A stretch of DNA of 10,983 nucleotides, taken from NCBI GenBank assembly GCA_009695395.1, contig SIBB01000074.1:1-10983 (forward strand), written 5' to 3'. The number at the start of each line of letters is the position of its first letter. Position 1 is the stretch's first letter. The notes under the pieces are model-generated. The model had not been told where the DNA came from and made no database searches. It saw only the letters and a list, made by a program, of their open reading frames with translations. Source of the DNA: Pedosphaera sp. (lineage in GTDB: Bacteria; Verrucomicrobiota; Verrucomicrobiia; Limisphaerales; SXTU01). The position numbers and the translations under genes are program-made. Below, one piece after another: positions 1-6,833 of this stretch.

Positions 1-992
1 GAGCGGTCGTTCGCGTAGATGACGTGGCAGGCGGAGCAGCCGGAGGAGCGGTAGTCGCCGGGATGATTGTTGCTGCCCATGAAGTCGAGCAACGGGTCGT
101 GCAGGCGGGTCTTCTGCAAGTTGAGATAGACCGGGTCAATGCGGTTCAACGTGCCGAGGCCGCGCTCGCTGAGGCGGCGGGCGGGTTTGCCGGGCGGTTC
201 TGCAACCGTCGGGATGCCGAGCTGGTTCTGCTTCTCGCCGCCCTTCTCGAAGATGCGGAGGATGTTGCTCGGCTGGCCGATGGCGAAGCGCGGGAGCGGG
301 TCGAGGTAGGGCAAGACGCCGTAACGCTTCGTGTCCTCGGGCGTGACGGGTGTGGGGTTCACGAGGCGAACGGCGGTGCCGTCGGCGGCGTGGGCTTGGC
401 CGTAAAGCGGGTTCTTCTGCGGGATGGCGCCGTTGTTGTAGAGCGCCGCGCCCCAAAGCATCGCACCATGGCGCATCATCGAGTGGCCGACGCTCGCGAC
501 CTCCTGCTTGTGGCAGGTGCCGCACGCCTTGTCCGCGACACGCAGGTCGCCGGGGTTCACGAACTGGATGAACTCGGGCGACTCCTGGTTGAGCAGGATG
601 GTGGAGTTGTTTGGGTTCGCGGAGCCGGGCCACCACTCGCCGTGACGCGGCGCGATGTGGGCCTTGCGCATCAGCAGGCCAGGCGTGGCGTTGCCGCCGT
701 GGCAATCCGTGCAGCCCAGCACGACGTTGGGCGACTTGTGCATCGTGTGCTCGTCGGTGCCGCCGTGGCATTCGAGGCAGCCGCGGGACTTGCGCGACGC
801 GTCTTCGCGGGATTGGTCAATCAGGTTCGGGGCCGGGAGCGTGCGCGTCGAGTCGCGTGGCAAATCGATTGGGACAGAAATCACGGGTCCGAAAGCCGGC
901 GAAGCTCCAAGGTCCAAGCTCCAAATCCCAAAGAAGCTCCAAGCTCCAAGCACCAAGGCGAGGGCGCGCGCTGCCGTAGCGTCCGACAGCAC
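1..992 (-). CDS. Multiheme c-type cytochrome, 3' end outside the window
   Basis: At least 330 residues are in the window and the frame is open at base 1. Four CxxCH heme-attachment motifs are visible: CLECH (residues 72-76), CTDCH (94-98), CGTCH (157-161) and CSACH (319-323). Each should bind a covalent c-type heme after export, so the protein probably acts in the periplasm or at the cell surface in electron transfer. Between motifs 3 and 4 there are about 157 residues without a heme site. The start is uncertain. I chose GTG at 992 because it follows a GGGAGAAGG purine run and gives a hydrophobic segment (about residues 10-30) that can act as a signal peptide; a longer frame from ATG at 1100 and a shorter one from an internal GTG after the repeat are also possible. 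The hydrophobic segment is encoded by GCTTGGA-type repeats. The upstream co-directional gene is an outer-membrane barrel, suggesting a porin-cytochrome conduit. The exact cytochrome family is not recognised. Confidence 0.88.
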   Translation of the reverse strand, partial: MLSDATAARALALVLGAWSFFGIWSLDLGASPAFGPVISVPIDLPRDSTRTLPAPNLIDQSREDASRKSRGCLECHGGTDEHTMHKSPNVVLGCTDCHGGNATPGLLMRKAHIAPRHGEWWPGSANPNNSTILLNQESPEFIQFVNPGDLRVADKACGTCHKQEVASVGHSMMRHGAMLWGAALYNNGAIPQKNPLYGQAHAADGTAVRLVNPTPVTPEDTKRYGVLPYLDPLPRFAIGQPSNILRIFEKGGEKQNQLGIPTVAEPPGKPARRLSERGLGTLNRIDPVYLNLQKTRLHDPLLDFMGSNNHPGDYRSSGCSACHVIYANDR

Positions 993-997
993 GCCTT

Positions 998-1020
998 CTC
1001 CCTTCCTCGGAGGAGGGGAG
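998..1020. repeat. Near-perfect hairpin in the repeat core
   Basis: CTCCCTTCCTC is followed by one G and then GAGGAGGGGAG, so 10 of 11 positions pair, with one T:G pair. In a transcript this would fold with a small loop. There is no following T-run, so it is not a standard intrinsic terminator. It lies directly upstream of the chosen cytochrome GTG and could affect its translation, or stability of a barrel-cytochrome message. Confidence 0.5.
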
Positions 1021-1086
1021 AAGATGGCCGCAGGCCGGAGGAGGGGTGGGGCCACCAACGTCGACGCACACGACCCATCACCCTGG

Positions 1087-1117
1087 CCCTCTCCCCTCAT
1101 CCGATGAAAGAAGAGGG
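1087..1117. repeat. Inverted repeat CCCTCT...AGAGGG with inner TCATC-C-GATGA
   Basis: The outer arms CCCTCT (1087-1092) and AGAGGG (1112-1117) enclose a second perfect pair, TCATC (1097-1101) and GATGA (1103-1107). It lies 90 bases downstream of the barrel gene stop. It could act as an RNA hairpin between the barrel and cytochrome genes. No U-tract is visible. Confidence 0.45.
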
Positions 1118-1206
1118 AGTCGAAGTGCGCCGGCGCAACCACGGCTCCGATGGCGCTTGGCCATTGGAGCTTCTTTTGGAGCTTGGAGCTTGGAGCTTTC
1201 ATGTCC

Positions 1207-3894
1207 TCAGTAAGTAAGGGTCAAGGCAATCAATCCGCTGTAGAGAAAGTCATCCACCTTGCCGGCGCGCGAGGTCTCTTCGAGGCCGGGCACGGGGTCG
1301 GTGCTGCGACGGTAAATGTCCTTGTAGCCGCGACCCGGCAGCAGCACGCCCCAGCCGGCGGAGAGAATCACGTTGTCGGTCAAGAACGGCCGATACTGGA
1401 GGCCGAGGCTCAGGTCGAGGCCCAGCTCGCGGTCAATCTTGTCCGTCAGCAACGCGGTGCGCAGCGGGTCTGTCTCGGCGAACCGGATGTAGTTCAAGTT
1501 CACGAACGCCTTGAGCTTGGGGGTCACGTCCATATCCGTGCCGAGGCCCCAGAGGTAGATGCCGGGGTTCACGAAGTTCGCCTGGCCCTGCGCTTTGCTC
1601 GTCCGCAAGTTCGGCACGAGACTGCCACCCTGCTTCAATCCCACCGCCGTCCCACCGAAGTTAAAACCCTGCCGCACGTAGTAGCTGAACGGCCCGCCGA
1701 CGAAGTTCGGGTTGTCGAGAATCGTGTCGAAGCCCGTCGCCTTGCCGTCATCGGCCTTGCTGTCGCCGCTCGCGTAAACGAAGGAGGCTTTGTAGCGCAC
1801 CCAGTCGCGGTCGTAGCTCAGTTCCAGCGCGGCGAACTGCGCGTTGATGTTCACCGGTTGGCCGGCGAGGCCGTTGAAGTCGTCGCGTCCAAACGCCTGA
1901 TAGAACTGGTGCGAGACATTCCAGCGTCCGATGTGGCCGTCGCCGCCGAAGCCGAGGTAGTAGGCGCGGACGTCATGCTGGCGCACGGTGCCTATGGGCG
2001 TGGGCCTGACGATGCCGCCGTTGCGGTCGTAGTGGATGTCGGCGTCGTCGAGGTTCGCGTGGAAGCTCCACGTCGTGGTGTAGCCCTTGAAGAAGGTATC
2101 CTGCAAATAGGCGTTCGCGATGACCACTCGCTGGTTGCGCTGCTCGAAGGTGTTCAGGCCCGAGTTCGTGTCCTTCTCGCGCATGTCGAACACCGCCGCG
2201 TTGTATTGCACGCGGTTGTTCGCGTAGTTGCCGAAGATTCGCCCGCCGAGGTTCGTGTCGTTGAAGAGGAAGCCGCGGAAGTCGGAGTTGAACGTCTGGT
2301 TGCCGCCCTTGATGGCGATGAAGTCGTAGCTGTCCGTGAGGTCGCGCAGGTGCAGCTCGATGAAGGCTTCCTGCAACGCCCAGTAATCCTTCGTGCGCAC
2401 CGTCGAGCGGCGGCCGGCGAGGCTGTCGGCGGACGTGAGTTGCCCCGCGAGCAGCGTGTTGATGTCGGCGGGGTTCGTGACGAAGGCGTTGCTGGGATTG
2501 GCGAAGTTGTTCCCCGGTCCGCCACCGAGGAAGCCGCGCGGGTCGGGCGAGACGCCGCCGGTTTCCTGCACGTGGAGGTAGTTGATGTTGTAAACCGGCG
2601 TGAGCTTGATGGCCCACTCGACGGGCTTGAACACCGTCTCCCCGCGAAATAACTCCACCGCGAACGCCATGTTGTTCTGCACCGACAGCGCCTCGCCGCG
2701 ACCGAAGAACTCATAAGCCCCCGGCCGCGCTGCGCTGCCGCCGCTGGGCGTGGGCACGACCTGGCCGCTGAAGTCCGTGGAGTTGTTGACCGTGACGTTC
2801 AGGAAGATGTCCTGGCCGATGACGGGCAAATCGCCCTTGAGCACGCTCTGGTAATACGGATGCCACAGGCGCGGCTCGTGGTAGTAGAACGGGTCTTCGC
2901 CGCTGCCGTTGGCGTAGCGCTTCCACGGCAGGAAGCCCGTGCGCCAGCGGTCATTCGCCGACTCGGTGTTCGGCGGCAGCGCCACGCCGGTGTCGCGCGC
3001 GATGCCGCTGCTCTCGAAGTGCGGATGGAAGGGGAGATTGCGCCGGGTGTTCGCGCGCGGGAGGTCCAGCTCGCGGGGGAGTTTGTCCAAGCCATACTTC
3101 GCCTTCGACTCCGCCGTCAGCGGCTCCACCGTGAGCGTGCGAATGGCTGTGCGCGGCAGAGCGAACGACACTGGCTCGGACCCAAACCCACTCGGCGCAC
3201 GCGGGGGCACGGCGACGACTTCAGTGTCGCGAAGTAGCACACGCGGCAACGCCAGCGGCGCAGGCACCGGCTCCGACCCAAACGGGGGGCCGAGCGTGAA
3301 CTCGGGTTTGAAGAACGGCTCCTCGATGGGTTTGGAGTTCTTCACGCCGGGGTCGGGATTGAATTGAGGTGGGGTTTTTGGCGCGGGTTGCACGGTGCGC
3401 GTGACTTTGAGCTGCAGGCCCAAGGCTTCTCCCACGAACGAGAACGGCGCAGTCGGCCCGGTGCGCGGGTCGGGCGTGAACTTGTCCGGCACCGCCGGTG
3501 GCGTCCCGCTGCTCAACGTGACGCGCGGGACGAAGGCGGTCTCGATGGGCGGGAAGAGCAGCGACGCCGGGAACGGGAGAAAATTCTTGTCCGGCTCCGG
3601 GCTGAAGATGCTGGGCGCGAGGGGCGGCGTGCCGGAGGTGATTTCCTGGAGTGGCTTGAGCCGATCGCGCACGCGCTCGGCGTCTTCCTTCGGCGAGAGG
3701 ACTGGGGGCGAAGCAGGGCTGGCTGCGGACTTGGATTTTGCCGGGCGGTTCGTCAGGAGAGCGCCGGGCTTGGCCGGCTCCGCGGCGTGGCCGGGCGCAC
3801 ATGCGAGACCCACCGCGACGTAGGGCGCGGCGGACCGAAGCAGGCCCCGCAATCGCGGGAATCTATGGCCCTGAAACGACAGTGGCATCTGCAT
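1207..3894 (-). CDS. Outer-membrane beta-barrel (porin-like) protein with proline-rich N-terminal region
   Basis: The product is about 895 residues. The N-terminus has basic residues, then a hydrophobic stretch ending near GHA-AEP (about residue 37), which fits a Sec signal peptide. Residues ~40-330 are rich in Pro and carry recurring F-x-P-E/D-P or FGSEP motifs (Phe at 97, 139, 178, 205, 237). From about residue 355 (DLPVIGQDIF) onward the sequence has the alternating polar/aromatic pattern of transmembrane beta strands, and it ends in LTLTY, a typical C-terminal barrel-assembly signal with terminal aromatic residue. I infer a channel in the outer membrane that may hold the neighbouring multiheme cytochrome. 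I chose ATG 3894 (ATG 3888 is equally possible) because longer frames run into the divergent gene and lose the signal peptide. The family resembles large barrel proteins of Verrucomicrobiota/Acidobacteriota; the transported substrate is unknown. Confidence 0.85.
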   Translation of the reverse strand: MQMPLSFQGHRFPRLRGLLRSAAPYVAVGLACAPGHAAEPAKPGALLTNRPAKSKSAASPASPPVLSPKEDAERVRDRLKPLQEITSGTPPLAPSIFSPEPDKNFLPFPASLLFPPIETAFVPRVTLSSGTPPAVPDKFTPDPRTGPTAPFSFVGEALGLQLKVTRTVQPAPKTPPQFNPDPGVKNSKPIEEPFFKPEFTLGPPFGSEPVPAPLALPRVLLRDTEVVAVPPRAPSGFGSEPVSFALPRTAIRTLTVEPLTAESKAKYGLDKLPRELDLPRANTRRNLPFHPHFESSGIARDTGVALPPNTESANDRWRTGFLPWKRYANGSGEDPFYYHEPRLWHPYYQSVLKGDLPVIGQDIFLNVTVNNSTDFSGQVVPTPSGGSAARPGAYEFFGRGEALSVQNNMAFAVELFRGETVFKPVEWAIKLTPVYNINYLHVQETGGVSPDPRGFLGGGPGNNFANPSNAFVTNPADINTLLAGQLTSADSLAGRRSTVRTKDYWALQEAFIELHLRDLTDSYDFIAIKGGNQTFNSDFRGFLFNDTNLGGRIFGNYANNRVQYNAAVFDMREKDTNSGLNTFEQRNQRVVIANAYLQDTFFKGYTTTWSFHANLDDADIHYDRNGGIVRPTPIGTVRQHDVRAYYLGFGGDGHIGRWNVSHQFYQAFGRDDFNGLAGQPVNINAQFAALELSYDRDWVRYKASFVYASGDSKADDGKATGFDTILDNPNFVGGPFSYYVRQGFNFGGTAVGLKQGGSLVPNLRTSKAQGQANFVNPGIYLWGLGTDMDVTPKLKAFVNLNYIRFAETDPLRTALLTDKIDRELGLDLSLGLQYRPFLTDNVILSAGWGVLLPGRGYKDIYRRSTDPVPGLEETSRAGKVDDFLYSGLIALTLTY

Positions 3895-3933
3895 CAATAA
3901 GAGGCGTTCCACCAAACGAAAAGCAAGCTCGCG

Positions 3934-3963
3934 CGTGTAAGCAAAGTGTAAAACTTTCGTCAA
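3934..3963 (-). promoter_or_regulatory. Candidate sigma70-type promoter for the barrel gene
   Basis: On the minus strand, TTGACG (3963-3958) matches five of six bases of the -35 consensus. An 18-base spacer leads to TACACG (3939-3934), a weak -10 match. Transcription would start near 3927, giving a leader of about 33 bases before ATG 3894. This AT-richer stretch stands out in the GC-rich divergent gap. No equally good box was found for the plus-strand gene. Confidence 0.35.
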
Positions 3964-4006
3964 TTTGCTTGCCGCTCGGCGCAGGTTTTTCCACAACTGG
4001 TGCCGT

Positions 4007-5584
4007 TTGAAGTCCGCCCTGTTCATCCTTGGCCTTCTGCTGTCTGTCCTGCCCGTGCGCGCGCAGATGACGGTGGCGGATGTGACCACGGTGCTGGCAC
4101 AGGCGGTTTCGCGCGCGGCGGTGGTTTCGCCCGCGAGCGTGGTCGCGGTGGTGGACCGCGAAGGCTTCGTGCTTGGCGTGTGGAGTGCGAACGGTCTCGC
4201 GCCGTCGGCGGACAACCTCGCGAACGCCATCGCCAAGGCGGGCACGGCGGCGTTCCTCAGCAGCGGGCAGAACGCCTTCACCACGCGCACGGCGGCGATG
4301 ATCGTGCAGCAGAACTTCCCGCCCGGCGTGAACAACCGCCCGCCCGGCCCGCTGGTGGGCGTGAACTTCTCGCAGCTCTCCTTCTCTGACATCAACAAAT
4401 ACAAACTGCCAGCCGCCGCGCCGCTCTCGTTCAACGCGACGCCGGGCGCGACGGTGACGCCGATTGCCACTCCCCTCACCGGTGGCCTCGCCGGCACGGC
4501 GGGCGGCGTGCCGCTCTACATTGCTGGAGTGCTGGTTGGCGGCGTGGGCGTCGCGGGCGATGGCGACGACAGCCCACTCAACATCTCTGCCTCCACGGTC
4601 ATCAGCTCGAAAGTGGACGAAGATGTTGCGCTCGCGGGACAAGTCGGCTTCGAGCCTGCCTCCCGGATTCTTGCGACGAAGGTGTTCATTGACGGCATCG
4701 CGCTGCCCTACGTCGCGAGCACGACTGGCCCCGCCCCGTTTCTTCCCGGCCCCGGCGTCGGGGCTGTCGTGGCTGGCTTCGCGCCGGCGGCGAGTCCAGC
4801 CGCGCCGTTGCCCTACGTGGCTGCGACGATGGGGGGTGTGACCGGCCAGATTCGCCAACCCATCACCGCCGATCTCAGCCCGGTCGCGCTGCTGGGTGGA
4901 ACGGCGCGGCTGACGGCGGCGGAAGTCACAGCGATCCTCACCGCCGGCGCGAACCGCGCCCGCACCACGCGCGCGGGCATCCGCCTGCCGCGCGGCGTGC
5001 CGATGCAGTGTTTTATTTCCGTGGTGAGCAATCCGAACTCCGCTGGCACCGCGCCCGTCGTGCTCGGCACGTTCTGCACCTCGCCGGACACGACGCGGTT
5101 CAGTTGGGATGTGTGCGTGCAGAAGGCGCGCACGGCGATTTTCTTCAGCACGGAGACTCGGGCGTTCACGGCGCGCACCGTGGGCTTCATGGCGCAAGGC
5201 ACGTATCCGCCCGGCATCAGCGGCACCACGCCGGGCATCTTCCTCGGGCTGCAAGAACGCTTCTCCATCATCACCGTCCCGGCGATCGCGGCCGTCAACA
5301 CGCTGAATGGCGCGGCCTTCACGACCTCCATCGCGGTGAACCCGAACCTGCCGAACGGGATGACCGTCTTCGCGGGATCCATGCCGCTGTATCGCGGCGG
5401 CGTGCTCATCGGCGCGGTGGGCGTGAGCGGCGATGGCATCGATCAGGACGACCTCGTGGCCGCGTCGGCAGCCGCTGCGCTGGGTGGGATCTTCCTGCCG
5501 CCGGAAACAGTCCGAGCCGATCGCAGCCTTCATCGCGGGGCACGTCTGCCGATGGTGAAGTTCCCACGCAACCCGGCGCTGTAG
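4007..5584 (+). CDS. Secreted protein with two GlcG/HbpS-like (DUF336) domains
   Basis: The product is 525 residues. TTG at 4007 gives a clean signal peptide: Lys2, hydrophobic residues 4-17, then VRA-Q cleavage after residue 19. TTG at 3965 would only add an unusual 14-residue basic leader. Two related domains follow. Domain 1 (~22-190) has the A-I-A-K-A-G-T-A-A helix region, a FPPG segment and GGVPLY at 166-171 followed by GVGVAGDGDD. Domain 2 (~300-490) repeats this with KARTAIFF, YPPG and SMPLY at 458-462 followed by GAVGVSGDG. These are hallmarks of the GlcG/HbpS fold, often annotated as heme-binding or heme-degrading. The protein has only one His, near the C-terminus, and three Cys in domain 2, so heme binding by His ligation is doubtful. 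It diverges from the barrel gene, and periplasmic or surface partnership with the cytochrome is an inference. Confidence 0.8.
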   Translation: MKSALFILGLLLSVLPVRAQMTVADVTTVLAQAVSRAAVVSPASVVAVVDREGFVLGVWSANGLAPSADNLANAIAKAGTAAFLSSGQNAFTTRTAAMIVQQNFPPGVNNRPPGPLVGVNFSQLSFSDINKYKLPAAAPLSFNATPGATVTPIATPLTGGLAGTAGGVPLYIAGVLVGGVGVAGDGDDSPLNISASTVISSKVDEDVALAGQVGFEPASRILATKVFIDGIALPYVASTTGPAPFLPGPGVGAVVAGFAPAASPAAPLPYVAATMGGVTGQIRQPITADLSPVALLGGTARLTAAEVTAILTAGANRARTTRAGIRLPRGVPMQCFISVVSNPNSAGTAPVVLGTFCTSPDTTRFSWDVCVQKARTAIFFSTETRAFTARTVGFMAQGTYPPGISGTTPGIFLGLQERFSIITVPAIAAVNTLNGAAFTTSIAVNPNLPNGMTVFAGSMPLYRGGVLIGAVGVSGDGIDQDDLVAASAAAALGGIFLPPETVRADRSLHRGARLPMVKFPRNPAL

Positions 5585-5681
5585 CCTGCTGGTGGCGGAA
5601 GAGTCGGTGCGGGTAAGCGGTGGGACCAAGAGCGGACCACCCAATCCTGCACGCCATCGGCTGCGCTCCGCACGTTCCAGC

Positions 5682-6713
5682 TCAGAGCTTCACGCGCGCG
5701 AGGTAAATCGCGGACTTGCCCTCGTGCGAGGAGTAGTAGCTCACCCAAAGCAGGTTGTCGTGCCAGACAAGGCCGGGGTAGCTGCTGTCGCCGCTGCTGG
5801 GCAGGTCGAGCAGGGGCTTCAGCGCGCCTTTTGCTACGTCCAGTTCGCACACGACGGTCATGGTCTTCTTCTCCGGACCATGGTTGTGCAACCGGCCGCA
5901 GGCAATCCAACGGCCGTCGGGAATCTGGATGAAGTTTGGGCCGCCGAGAAATTGGCCGAGGTCTTTCCACACCCACTCGTCGTAGGGAATTCGTTTGCTG
6001 ATGCCCAGCAGCGCGGTGTTGGAAGGCTTTCCGTCGCGGCGTTGCAGGCAATAGAGCGTGCCGTCCGGTGCGACACGCAAGGTGGCCTCCGTCGGGCCAT
6101 TCTCAGTCGAGAGGTCATCCACGAGCGTGTCGAAGTCCGTGCCGTTCTTCGTCAGCAGCAGCGTCGTGCCGTATTTCTTCGCAGTGCGACTCTGGGGCGA
6201 AACGTCGTAGGCGATTCCCAAGCCGTTGTTGCGGTGCCACGTGACGCGCCAGAGCCATTGGTTCGTCGGGCCGACCCAGAAGACCTTGCCCCACTTTTTC
6301 CCGTCATCGGAGAGCGCGACGAAGGACTGGCTCTCGGTCGCAGGCTTGTTCCCCTCGCGCACGGTCGCGCCGCCGAGCAGCATGAGGCGCGGTGGGTTCG
6401 GCATGACGGAGATTTTCGGGTCGCGCAAATCGAAGCCCGCCATCTCGATGCGCGCCGTGGATTCCCACCAGTAACCGCTGTCGCTGGTGAGCACGCGAAT
6501 TGCGCCGTCGGGGGAGACGTGGCCGCCGCCCTCGCGGAACGTGCAATACCAGCGATCCTTGAAGCGCACGAGGTCGGTGAACGCGTTGTGCGGCGCGGCG
6601 TCCCAGATTTTGCGGTGCTCGAGGAGCCGTGCAGCGGGTGCTGGCGCGGCGGTGTCAGCGGCGAGAACTGGCAGCGCGGCCAGCAGGCAGGCGAGGAATA
6701 ATTTTGCGTTCAC
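5682..6713 (-). CDS. Secreted sialidase/BNR-repeat-like beta-propeller protein
   Basis: The product is 343 residues from GTG 6713. This start gives a short signal peptide (Asn2, Lys4, hydrophobic 5-18, cleavage near A18/A19); a GTG at 6779 would add 22 residues drawn partly from an interspersed repeat. Asp-box-type motifs (S/T-x-D-x-G-x-x-W) occur at 76-83 (TSDSGYWW) and 134-141 (LSDDGKKW), with a weaker one (LTKNGTDF) further on. An RDPKI segment at 97-101 and FRE at 59-61 fit the sialidase superfamily. Known relatives act on sialic acids or other sugars, but the full catalytic Arg triad and Tyr/Glu pair cannot be confirmed by eye, so substrate and activity are open. It lies 120 bases downstream of the SMP-30-like gene on the same strand and converges with the GlcG-like gene. 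No Shine-Dalgarno sequence is evident. Confidence 0.75.
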   Translation of the reverse strand: MNAKLFLACLLAALPVLAADTAAPAPAARLLEHRKIWDAAPHNAFTDLVRFKDRWYCTFREGGGHVSPDGAIRVLTSDSGYWWESTARIEMAGFDLRDPKISVMPNPPRLMLLGGATVREGNKPATESQSFVALSDDGKKWGKVFWVGPTNQWLWRVTWHRNNGLGIAYDVSPQSRTAKKYGTTLLLTKNGTDFDTLVDDLSTENGPTEATLRVAPDGTLYCLQRRDGKPSNTALLGISKRIPYDEWVWKDLGQFLGGPNFIQIPDGRWIACGRLHNHGPEKKTMTVVCELDVAKGALKPLLDLPSSGDSSYPGLVWHDNLLWVSYYSSHEGKSAIYLARVKL

Positions 6714-6769
6714 GCGTTGGTTGTAGCGGGTTGGCGGCGGGGTTTCAACCGGAACTCCAAGGAAGGCTG

Positions 6770-6795
6770 TTTTTACCACGGATAGAGACGGATGA
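6770..6795. repeat. Short interspersed repeat remnant (ACCACGGATAGAGACGGATGA)
   Basis: The stretch contains TTTTTACCACGGATAGAGACGGATG, an internally repetitive motif in which CGGAT recurs at 12-base spacing. From memory, strings of this type (ACCACGGATGGACACGGATGAACACGGAT) are scattered between genes in Verrucomicrobiota and Planctomycetes. Only one copy is in the window, so this assignment rests on recall. Confidence 0.45.
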
Positions 6796-6833
6796 ATGCG
6801 GCGCAGGATAGGCGCGAGCAGGGGCGCTTGGAC

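Larger units (their letters stand above)
901..1199. repeat. Composite repeat cluster with inverted GCTCCAA/TTGGAGC arms
   Basis: The left arm (901-957) holds several GCTCCAA units; the right arm (1164-1199) holds the same units inverted (TTGGAGC). Between them lie CT-rich and GA-rich stretches able to fold into hairpins. The cluster begins inside the cytochrome reading frame and ends 7 bases before the stop codon of the barrel gene. Inverted arms around a structured, non-coding core suggest a MITE-like or decayed interspersed element, but I see no transposase or clear target-site duplication. Similar GCTTGGA strings occur between genes in other Verrucomicrobiota and Planctomycetes genomes, as far as I recall. 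Confidence 0.7.

Noticed and set aside
24..2652. Two long plus-strand open frames (24-1217 and 1150-2652)
   Set aside because: They lie opposite the cytochrome and barrel genes, have Val/Ala/Arg/Glu-rich composition typical of antisense frames in GC-rich DNA, and show no domain, while the minus strand shows heme motifs and barrel strands.
3895..4497. 201-residue N-terminal extension of the barrel protein frame
   Set aside because: It overlaps the well-supported GlcG-like gene on the other strand and would place the signal peptide in the middle of the protein.
5619..5641. GGTGG...CCACC between the converging GlcG-like and sialidase-like genes as a terminator
   Set aside because: The stem is only 5 pairs with a 13-base loop and there is no T-run.
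3863..5644. 593-residue minus-strand open frame
   Set aside because: It is Arg/His/Ala-rich, antisense to the GlcG-like gene, and has no recognisable motif.
6714..6779. GTG 6779 as start of the sialidase-like gene
   Set aside because: The extra residues derive partly from an interspersed repeat and would bury the signal peptide.
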